A stretch of 6,997 nt of DNA from contig DAIDLB010000047.1 in the NCBI GenBank assembly GCA_027449725.1, positions 1-6,997 of the forward strand, written 5' to 3'. The notes under the pieces were generated by a model. The model was not told where the DNA came from, did no database searches, and saw only the letters and a list, made by a program, of their open reading frames with translations. Position numbers and translations under genes: made by a program. This document shows positions 1-5,145 of this stretch, one piece after another; position 1 is the stretch's first letter; the number at the start of each line of letters is the position of its first letter. This DNA is from Chlamydiota bacterium. Lineage in GTDB: Bacteria > Chlamydiota > Chlamydiia > Chlamydiales > SM23-39.

Positions 1-27
1 AAATTTCTTTAACTCCTTGTTACTCAT
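1..27 (-). CDS. 5' end of a leftward gene, probably an IS transposase (partial)
   Basis: Reading leftward, an ATG at 27-25 opens a frame MSNKELKKF that runs off the window edge. A GGAGGG (complement of 38-43) lies 10 bases upstream, which is good ribosome binding site spacing. Only nine residues are visible, so the sequence itself does not prove a family. The lysine-rich KELKK start resembles, from memory, insertion-sequence transposases that begin with a helix-turn-helix domain. The repeats at 89-128, directly upstream of it, are what one expects at the transposase-proximal end of such an element. It could instead be any small leftward gene; the neighbouring sequence to the left would settle this. 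Confidence 0.45.
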
Positions 28-88
28 ACAAATACGTCCCTCCATTAACTCCCTCGCCAGTTGATAATCAATGACTTCTGATTACCAA

Positions 89-128
89 AAAGAGGACATT
101 TCTATTTAACGGAAAGCGGACATTTCTA
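89..128 (+). repeat. Two direct 16-base repeats, period 24 bases
   Basis: AAAGAGGACATTTCTA at 89-104 and AAAGCGGACATTTCTA at 113-128 differ at one base. Their 24-base period is a little over two helical turns, so bound proteins would sit on nearly the same face of the DNA. They lie between the leftward gene start and the kinase promoter and are best read as transposase binding sites in an IS end. A repressor operator is the alternative. Confidence 0.75.
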
Positions 129-156
129 AAAAACGCTTACACAACTCAATTTCCAA

Positions 157-185
157 TTGACTTATAAATAAAATTAAATTATAAT
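157..185 (+). promoter_or_regulatory. Sigma-70-type promoter for the kinase gene
   Basis: TTGACT at 157-162 (one mismatch to the -35 consensus), a spacer of exactly 17 bases, and a perfect TATAAT at 180-185 form a near-ideal housekeeping promoter. Transcription would start near 192, giving a leader of about 50 bases before the kinase ATG. The region is very AT-rich, so part of the match could be chance, but the spacing and the perfect -10 are persuasive. It sits just outside the presumed IS end. Confidence 0.7.
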
Positions 186-243
186 TAAATAAACTTACAA
201 AAAAAAGAACCTCATCGCAATCAAAACAAGAGGAAGTAAAATC

Positions 244-1287
244 ATGTCAGAATTGGTTAATTTGTTGTGGAATTGGTGGAATTCAGTTCCTCAGGAGCTA
301 AACAGCTCTATCGATAGCGTAATTTCAGATGAAAAAAAAGAGGCTATGAAGAATTACATCGCCTCACATGCCGGTAATTTAGTAGCTAGAGCGAAAATAC
401 AGGGGAAACCGATTCTCGTTCATCCAAACGATGCGCTGCTTCGATCTCTCGTCGTAACGCCTCAAGGTGATTTCTTTCTTCTTTTGAATCGCCATAACGC
501 GAAAGAGGACAAAGTACTCGGTCAGGGCGCGAACGGAAAAGTATCCATTGCGATCCATCTCAATACAGGAGAAAAATACGTCTCGAAGCGATGTTATAGT
601 TTGTATGCGGAAGATAAAGAAGCAATTCAGGTTCAACTCACAAACAATCAGGCCATGGAATCTTTAGGAGGGTGTACCCACATCGCTTGCTCGGTAGATT
701 ATGAATCGAGTAAAAAGCATGATGGAATCCCGAAAACCCGCCTCATTTCCAAACTGTCAAATGAAGGCAGCCTCGAGGGTGCGATCCTGAGTGGAAGATT
801 AACAGATGCGGAAAAGATCCAAGTGATGAAAGATCTCTGTCCCGCCCTCAATGAAATGCATGAAATCGGCCTCGTTCATCGCGATATCAAACCGGGGAAT
901 ATCCTGCTCCATAATGGACGGGCCCTCATAACCGATTTTGACACGTCGGGAAAAATCGGGATGATTGGGGATAGCGTTCAAGACATGGTCATTGGAACAC
1001 CCCCATATGTTGCTCCTGAAGTGACTTTTCGGGATCAAAAGAGTATTGCCAACCAAGACGATAGGGCAGACGTCTATGCGCTTGGAGTTTCCTTCCTAAA
1101 ACTTTTTGGCAAAAAAATTGATTTGAATCCGATTTCTCAAAAAATGGAATACCATCAGGCGGTTCTGGCTGCTGCGAAAGAACTTGGCGATGCGCCCCAC
1201 CTTCAACTCATCCAGAAAATGGTGGCTATCGATCCGGAAGAGAGGATCACGTCCGGCGAACTGGCTGAAGCGATTCAAGGAGTTTAA
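244..1287 (+). CDS. Soluble Ser/Thr protein kinase, Hanks type
   Basis: A 347-residue protein kinase that would transfer phosphate from ATP to Ser/Thr of unknown targets. The kinase domain spans about residues 88-345. It has the glycine loop GQGANGKV (93-100), a candidate ATP-anchoring lysine K115 in YVSK, a candidate helix-C glutamate E139, the catalytic loop HRDIKPGN (212-219) with D214, K216 and N219, the metal-binding D231 in DFD (normally DFG), GTPPYVAPE (251-259), D276 in RADVYALG, and the subdomain XI arginine R334. All catalytic residues are present, so activity is expected despite the DFG to DFD change. The first 85 or so residues, starting LLWNWW, match no domain I recognise. There is no membrane segment or extracellular sensor, unlike PknB-type kinases. 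The start is supported by AAGAGGAAG at 228-236 and the promoter upstream. It could act in the cell or be a secreted effector; nothing in the sequence decides. Confidence 0.92.
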   Translation: MSELVNLLWNWWNSVPQELNSSIDSVISDEKKEAMKNYIASHAGNLVARAKIQGKPILVHPNDALLRSLVVTPQGDFFLLLNRHNAKEDKVLGQGANGKVSIAIHLNTGEKYVSKRCYSLYAEDKEAIQVQLTNNQAMESLGGCTHIACSVDYESSKKHDGIPKTRLISKLSNEGSLEGAILSGRLTDAEKIQVMKDLCPALNEMHEIGLVHRDIKPGNILLHNGRALITDFDTSGKIGMIGDSVQDMVIGTPPYVAPEVTFRDQKSIANQDDRADVYALGVSFLKLFGKKIDLNPISQKMEYHQAVLAAAKELGDAPHLQLIQKMVAIDPEERITSGELAEAIQGV

Positions 1288-1344
1288 TTTTCCCGGAGGA
1301 TGGTGGTTTTCTTTGACCGCCCTCTCCTCCGATCTTTCAAAAAC

Positions 1345-1508
1345 TATACCGCGCGCAGGAAGGATTGACATGTTCCGATCGAGCGAGACAAAGCAGAATC
1401 GATTCGAATGAGGAGCACCATTCCCGCATCGGGAAGGGCGACGAAGAGAATCAATTCAGCGAAGTCGCAGCCGGTCGGAACATGTCAATCCTGACGGAGC
1501 GCGGTATA
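1345..1508. mobile_element. 164-base imperfect palindrome, MITE-like element
   Basis: The arms 1345-1381 and 1472-1508 are inverted copies. TATACCGCGC at 1345-1354 matches the complement of 1499-1508, six bases then differ, and an exact 18-base block follows (AGGATTGACATGTTCCGA at 1361-1378 against 1475-1492). Symmetry continues inward without gaps: GCAGAATCGATTC beside the left arm matches GCTGAATTGATTC on the complement of the right side. A 6-bp hairpin TTCCCG-CAT-CGGGAA (1421-1435) lies at the centre. TA at both outer edges fits the TA duplication made by IS630/Tc1-mariner transposases, suggesting a non-autonomous element of that kind. No protein is encoded. A dispersed structured repeat or an RNA hairpin is the alternative. 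It lies between the kinase gene and the broken TPR-like gene. Confidence 0.65.
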
Positions 1509-1518
1509 TCCAATACCG
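1502..1518. repeat. Short hairpin at the right edge of the palindromic element
   Basis: CGGTAT (1502-1507) and ATACCG (1513-1518) form a 6-bp stem around ATCCA. Half of it belongs to the palindromic element and half to flanking DNA, so it may be a duplicated end fragment or chance. Confidence 0.35.
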
Positions 1519-1549
1519 AGATCCAACGTGACGGGAGAGGCGAACTTGA

Positions 1550-1936
1550 ATGTGGGGCGTTTCTCTGCCTGCGCCGGACCCTTGGTATCCGGGGCGATTC
1601 CGGGAGTACTTTCCTGAGCTTATCACCCTGTTTAAAGAGCATCGGTATGAAGAGGCGCTGGAGGTTCTCTCTCACTCGCATGCCTACCCTGAATTGGGCA
1701 ATTTGGGCGATTAAGTAGACTGCGATGCAGAGGTGTTGAAAGCCGCCTGCCTTGCCTTCCTCGGACGTACCGAAGAGGCGTGCAGCCTCATTCATAAGCA
1801 CTCCTCAAATATCGAGTGGATGTTCCATGTAATGAATCGAAACCTTGAAGCGGCAAAAGATCTGCTGTTCTTTGAAACGAAGGTGGAACCGCTCACCGCC
1901 CTCTTTTTGATTGCAACGTTGAACGGCTTCTTCTAA
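1550..1936 (+). pseudogene. TPR-like helical repeat protein interrupted by an in-frame TAA
   Basis: One reading frame runs from ATG 1550 to TAA 1934-1936 with a single internal TAA at 1712-1714. GGGAGAGG at 1533-1540 lies nine bases before the ATG and supports this start. The first part encodes 54 residues and the second 73. Both look like TPR or related helix-turn-helix repeats: RYEEALEVLSHSHAYPEL before the stop, then VLKAACLAFLGRTEEACSLI and NRNLEAAKDLL after it. The same character and frame on both sides point to one ancestral gene with a recent nonsense change rather than two genes. GTG 1733 could restart translation but has no ribosome binding site. At 127 residues it is short and may be the remnant of a longer protein. 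TPR proteins bind other proteins; no specific partner can be named. Confidence 0.6.
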
Positions 1937-1941
1937 AATCT

Positions 1942-1973
1942 AACCACACCATCGGCTTCTGCCGACGGTGGTT
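1942..1973. terminator. Hairpin terminator between convergent genes
   Basis: AACCAC-ACCATCGGC (1942-1956) pairs with GCCGACGGTGGTT (1961-1973) around a TTCT loop, with a two-base bulge and one G-T or A-C type mismatch depending on the strand. It starts 5 bases after the stop of the rightward broken gene and lies 6 bases beyond the stop of the leftward ATPase gene, so it could serve both. The leftward transcript would continue into AGATTTTAG, a weak T-rich tail; the rightward tail is poor in T. Confidence 0.6.
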
Positions 1974-1979
1974 CTCCTC

Positions 1980-3209
1980 TCAAAGAAGGCTCCAAGGGAT
2001 CGCTGTCGTATCCCCATCCAACTTGAAAACCTCTGATCCCGCATAAAGAATCAGTCCGGGCATAATCTCCTGCTTGGGATAGGTTTGACGAAAGGCTTGT
2101 AAACCAGAAAGATCCGCTCTCGATAAATTGGTTTTGCATTTCATTTCGATCGGATAGAGTTTTCCTCCTTTTTCGATGATCAAATCGACTTCCGCCCCGC
2201 CAGCCGTTCTCCAATGGTATGTATGAGGGGCGACTGCAAGCGTTGCGAATTGCTGATGGATATAATTCACAGCCCATGTCTCGAAAATAGCCCCTAATTT
2301 CGGGCTTTTCGCCAAACTTTCGGGAGACTCGATTGCTTGCAAATAACAAGCAAATCCGGAGTCTTTAAAATACCCCTTCTTCTTTCCACTAATCCTTTTG
2401 ATCGTATTTCCGTGATAAGGAAATAACTCAAACCATTGATATGTATAATTTAATAAATTCAACCAACGTCTGGCCGTCTGAGGCGAAATGCCAATTTCAC
2501 GGCCAATTTGAGAAGCATTGATTTCCTGGGCCGTAAGTGAAGCGCCGATCCCCAGAAAACGGTCGAATTCCGCCAATCCCTGAATGTTTTCCATGGTACG
2601 GACGTCGCGATCGACATAGGTTTGCAAATAAGAATGAAAGTAACGGGGAATTTGCGATGTAGGAAGATCCAAAGTTCCGGGAAAAGTCCCCCGAAACAGA
2701 AATTCGATCAATGGGAGAGAGAAAAATTGCTTTCGATCCTGATAAAATGTAGCAGGCTCTTCAAGATAACGAGGGATCCAGCACTCTTCCATCCCCAACC
2801 CGAGAATTTCCTGCGGCGTGAAGTTATCGAGATGAAAAATGCCAACGCGACCCGCCATGCTTTCAGCCACGTTTCTCAACATGCTAAAATTCTGAGATCC
2901 CGTCAAAAAATATTGCCCCTTAACTTCACTGCGATCCATCTTTTGCTTCAGAGAAGCGAGAAGTTCCGGGACGTATTGAACCTCGTCCAGGATCAGCGGA
3001 GGAGGAAAAGAGTCGAGAAAGAGGTCAGGATCTTGCCGAGCTTTATAGAGATCCTGGACAGGACCGAAAACAAAATTTTTTACGTGGGGCAGCAGGTGAG
3101 CCAAAAGCGTACTTTTCCCCACTTGGCGGGCTCCCAGCAAAAGAATCGCCTTGAAGTACTGGGCAGACTCAATGATCTGCTTTTCAATGTGACGCGGCTT
3201 ATATTTCAT
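1980..3209 (-). CDS. ATP-binding protein of the AAA_14/DUF4143 family
   Basis: A 409-residue intact protein with the layout of this widespread family. An N-terminal P-loop ATPase carries Walker A GARQVGKST (26-34), Walker B LILDE (72-76, D75 and E76), and the sensor-like TGSQ (103-106). The usual YVDRDVRT segment (198-205) follows, then a probable winged helix (about 225-253, QIGREIGISPQTARRWL). The C-terminal DUF4143 part has GGAEVDLIIE (337-346) and YPIEMKCK (352-359), with D342, E355 and K357 arranged like a PD-(D/E)XK nuclease core. The biochemical role of the family is poorly known; it is often found singly in mobile or accessory regions. Length and motifs are normal and nothing is broken. 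The ribosome binding site is weak (AAGG only three bases from ATG). It converges on the broken TPR-like gene and diverges from groEL. Confidence 0.9.
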   Translation of the reverse strand: MKYKPRHIEKQIIESAQYFKAILLLGARQVGKSTLLAHLLPHVKNFVFGPVQDLYKARQDPDLFLDSFPPPLILDEVQYVPELLASLKQKMDRSEVKGQYFLTGSQNFSMLRNVAESMAGRVGIFHLDNFTPQEILGLGMEECWIPRYLEEPATFYQDRKQFFSLPLIEFLFRGTFPGTLDLPTSQIPRYFHSYLQTYVDRDVRTMENIQGLAEFDRFLGIGASLTAQEINASQIGREIGISPQTARRWLNLLNYTYQWFELFPYHGNTIKRISGKKKGYFKDSGFACYLQAIESPESLAKSPKLGAIFETWAVNYIHQQFATLAVAPHTYHWRTAGGAEVDLIIEKGGKLYPIEMKCKTNLSRADLSGLQAFRQTYPKQEIMPGLILYAGSEVFKLDGDTTAIPWSLL

Positions 3210-3218
3210 CTACCTTGC

Positions 3219-3247
3219 ATTTTAATGATGGCATAGATAATTTGCAA
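3219..3247 (-). promoter_or_regulatory. Possible promoter of the ATPase gene
   Basis: Reading leftward, TTGCAA (3247-3242), 17 bases, then TAAAAT (3224-3219) matches a sigma-70 promoter moderately well. Transcription would start only about three bases before the ATG, giving an almost leaderless message; this would fit the poor ribosome binding site but lowers confidence. Confidence 0.3.
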
Positions 3248-3262
3248 GGCGTTTCTTGCAAA
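3241..3262. promoter_or_regulatory. Operator-like inverted repeat upstream of the ATPase gene
   Basis: TTTGCAAG (3241-3248) and CTTGCAAA (3255-3262) are perfect inverted copies around GCGTTT. Arm length and spacing suit a dimeric DNA-binding protein, and the left arm covers the possible -35 box of the ATPase gene. The ATPase carries a winged-helix-like segment, so self-regulation is conceivable but not shown. Confidence 0.35.
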
Positions 3263-3389
3263 ATATTTCATACAAGCGACTTAAGAGCAGCCCCTTCGAA
3301 ATTCACGGGCAAATCGCCAGCAACCGACTCTTGTTCAATAAATTGCGATCCAGAAAGAAGATTACAAAGGTTTAGGCTATAAGGGCGAT

Positions 3390-3415
3390 CGCCAACCGGG
3401 TCGCCCCGGTTGGCG
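3390..3415 (+). repeat. Perfect 11-bp GC-rich hairpin upstream of groEL
   Basis: CGCCAACCGGG (3390-3400) pairs perfectly with CCCGGTTGGCG (3405-3415) around TCGC. Two-base gaps lead to further weak pairing (GGC 3384-3386 with GCC 3418-3420). The run of eight T starts 25 bases later, too far for a standard intrinsic terminator. It could be a leader structure of the groEL message, a barrier to transcription from upstream, or a dispersed repeat. Confidence 0.6.
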
Positions 3416-3477
3416 TTGCCTTCAAAGACTATGCAAAATCTTTTTTTTCAGTTAGATTACCCTAAAAAATTCCAGGA

Positions 3478-3497
3478 TTCCAAAGGACGAAGTCCTT
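3478..3497 (+). repeat. 20-base hairpin repeat, copy 1 (groEL leader)
   Basis: TTCCAAAGGACGAAGTCCTT folds as AAGGAC-GAA-GTCCTT. The same 20 bases occur exactly, in inverted orientation, at 6971-6990 at the other end of the two-gene unit. This copy lies 23 bases before the groEL ATG, so it should be in the 5' leader of the message. Confidence 0.7.
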
Positions 3498-3520
3498 ACC
3501 CTGTTCACACGAGGAGCAAC

Positions 3521-5098
3521 ATGACTGCGAAGCCGAAAGAGATTTTGTTTGAAGAAGATGCGAGAAGCCGACTGCGGGACGGGATCGACCGGCTGGCGGA
3601 TGCGGTGGCGATCACGCTGGGGCCGAGGGGGCGAAACGTAGGCCTGCAGGCATCGTGGGGCTCGCCGCAGATCACGAGCGACGGCCATGCGATCGCGAAA
3701 GAAGTGGAGCTGAAGGACCGCTTTGCGAACCAGGGCGCGCTCTTGGCAAAAGAGGTGGCGGCAAAGATCAAGGAGCGCGTAGGCGACGGGACGACGACGG
3801 GGATTGTTTTGTTTCGGGCGCTCGTGAGAGCGGGGCTGAAGAATATCGCTGCGGGAGCGAATCCGACGGCGCTTAAACGGGGAATGGAAAAGGCGCTCGA
3901 GGCTGTGCTCAAAGAGATCGGCTCGCTGTCGATGAGCGTGAGCGGAGAAATCGAGAGCATCGCCACGGTCTCCGCTTCCGGAGATGGCGAAGTAGGCAAG
4001 ACGATTGCCGAGTGCTTTGGGAAAGTGGGAAAGAACGGCGTGATCGCGATCGAAGAGGGGAAAAGCACCGAGACGGCGATTGAGATGACCGAGGGGATGC
4101 AGTTCGATCGCGGCTATACGAGCCCCTACTTCTGTACGAATGGAGATCGGATGATCGCTGAGATGGCGAATCCGAAGATTTTGATTACGGATAAAAAGAT
4201 CTCGTCGATCCACGACCTTCTGCCGCTGCTCCAGGCAGCGGCGATGGCCGGAGACGAGCTTCTCCTCATTGCAGATGACATCGACGGCGATGCGCTCTCG
4301 ACCCTTGTCGTCAATAAGCTGCGCGGCCATTTGAAGGTGTGCGCGGTGAAAGCGCCCGGCTTTGGCGACCGGCGAAAGGCGCTGCTCGAAGATCTCGCAG
4401 CGCTGACCGGCGCGGAGGTTGTCTCGGAAGAAAAGGGGCTTCTCCTCAAGGAGGCGGGGGCCGATGTGCTTGGAAGCGCCGAACAGGTGATCGTCGGGAA
4501 GGAAAAGACGACGATCGTCGGCGGTAAGGGCGAAGAGAAGGCGATCCGCGCCAGGCTCGGGCAGATCGACGCCGAACTCAAGAAGACGACGAACAATTAC
4601 GATAAAGAAAAGTTCGAGGAGAGGAAGGCGAAGCTCTCCGGCGGCGTGGCGCTCATCAAGGTGGGCGCTCCAACCGAGTCGGAGATGAAGAAGAGAAAGC
4701 AGCTCTTCGAAGACAGTTTGAGCGCGACGAGGGCCGCCGTCGAAGAAGGTGTGGTCGTAGGCGGCGGGATCGCTCTCCTGCGCGCGGCGAGGGGCTGCTC
4801 TTTAAAGCTCGATGCGGAGGAAATGGCGGGTCTAAAAATTCTCGTCAAGGCCTGCGAAGAGCCATTTCGGCAGATCGCCGCGAACACGGGAAAAGACGCC
4901 TCGACGCTTCTCGAAGAGGTTTTGGCGGCGGGGTCGACCTTCGGCTTCAACGCCGTGACGGAGAAGGTCGAAGACCTGAAGCGGGCCGGCGTGCTCGACC
5001 CGTCGAAAGTCGTGAAGAGCTGCCTCTCGCACGCGGTGTCGATGGCCGGCATCGTCCTTCTCTCGGAAGCGCTAATGGCGCCGCTCGAAGAAGAATAG
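3521..5098 (+). CDS. groEL: GroEL-type chaperonin paralogue (Cpn60), no GroES partner nearby
   Basis: A 525-residue group I chaperonin that would form ring complexes and fold proteins using ATP. The start ATG 3521 is chosen because AGGAG lies four bases before it and the protein then aligns with GroEL from residue 1; an upstream TTG at 3410 would add 37 unrelated residues. The nucleotide site is intact: TLGP (32-35), D54, GDGTTT (88-93), D398, GGG (414-416) and D493. The lysine usual in LGPKG is R36. Apical residues that bind substrate and GroES are kept, with Y199, Y203, F204, L234, L237, L259, V263 and V264 at the same numbers as in E. coli. The protein stops at EALMAPLEEE and lacks the flexible GGM tail. 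It is probably a secondary copy: no groES, no CIRCE, and a GC content near 60%, unlike the genes to its left. The next gene follows after 47 bases, probably in one operon. Confidence 0.96.
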   Translation: MTAKPKEILFEEDARSRLRDGIDRLADAVAITLGPRGRNVGLQASWGSPQITSDGHAIAKEVELKDRFANQGALLAKEVAAKIKERVGDGTTTGIVLFRALVRAGLKNIAAGANPTALKRGMEKALEAVLKEIGSLSMSVSGEIESIATVSASGDGEVGKTIAECFGKVGKNGVIAIEEGKSTETAIEMTEGMQFDRGYTSPYFCTNGDRMIAEMANPKILITDKKISSIHDLLPLLQAAAMAGDELLLIADDIDGDALSTLVVNKLRGHLKVCAVKAPGFGDRRKALLEDLAALTGAEVVSEEKGLLLKEAGADVLGSAEQVIVGKEKTTIVGGKGEEKAIRARLGQIDAELKKTTNNYDKEKFEERKAKLSGGVALIKVGAPTESEMKKRKQLFEDSLSATRAAVEEGVVVGGGIALLRAARGCSLKLDAEEMAGLKILVKACEEPFRQIAANTGKDASTLLEEVLAAGSTFGFNAVTEKVEDLKRAGVLDPSKVVKSCLSHAVSMAGIVLLSEALMAPLEEE

Positions 5099-5145
5099 TT
5101 TGACAGATCAGGGAGCGCTTCTTATGGTGGCCATCGGAGGCGCCC

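Larger units (their letters stand above)
1..143 (-). mobile_element. Terminal segment of an insertion sequence (rest lies outside the window)
   Basis: The segment combines the start of a leftward gene, about 60 bases of leader and two direct repeats containing GGACATTTCTA. Repeated copies of a GGACATTTCT-type motif at an end are familiar, from memory, from several transposable elements with integrase-type transposases, where they act as transposase binding sites. The outer boundary is not certain. Reading inward from position 143 gives TGTGTAAG, and a terminal TG is typical of many such elements, so 141-143 is the best guess. No matching second end or target duplication can be seen because the rest of the element is missing. 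Confidence 0.45.
3210..3520. other. Intergenic region between divergent genes, rich in inverted repeats
   Basis: These 311 bases separate the leftward ATPase from the rightward groEL. They hold an 8-bp inverted repeat near the ATPase start, an 11-bp perfect hairpin at 3390-3415, a run of eight T at 3441-3448 and a 20-base hairpin repeat at 3478-3497, listed separately. Between 3263 and 3385 I see no gene, tRNA or clear structure. TATAAG at 3378-3383 could be a -10 box for groEL but has no good -35 at the right distance. I see no CIRCE operator (TTAGCACTC, 9 bases, GAGTGCTAA), the HrcA binding site usual for the main groESL operon. Confidence 0.7.

Noticed and set aside
1365..1801. Overlapping frames on both strands (plus 1365-1718, minus 1451-1801)
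   Set aside because: Both run through the palindromic element and yield the same RIDMFR peptide type from its two arms; the TPR-like frame is the better explanation on the right side.
1933..2349. 138-codon minus-strand frame overlapping the end of the ATPase gene
   Set aside because: It is a shifted-frame shadow of the ATPase C-terminal part and has no start signal.
2622..3236. Open frame of 204 codons on the plus strand opposite the ATPase gene
   Set aside because: It is antisense to a protein with clear Walker motifs and has no recognisable domain.
3410..3520. 37-residue N-terminal extension of GroEL from TTG 3410
   Set aside because: The extension runs through a hairpin and a repeat, has no chaperonin similarity, and ATG 3521 has its own AGGAG.
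3210..3520. CIRCE/HrcA operator upstream of groEL
   Set aside because: No TTAGCACTC-N9-GAGTGCTAA or near match was seen.
3452..4330. Open frame of 292 codons on the minus strand opposite groEL, and a 187-codon one at 3505-4068
   Set aside because: Both are antisense to an unmistakable GroEL and are rich in Arg or Ser as expected from its GC-rich codons; no family motif is visible.
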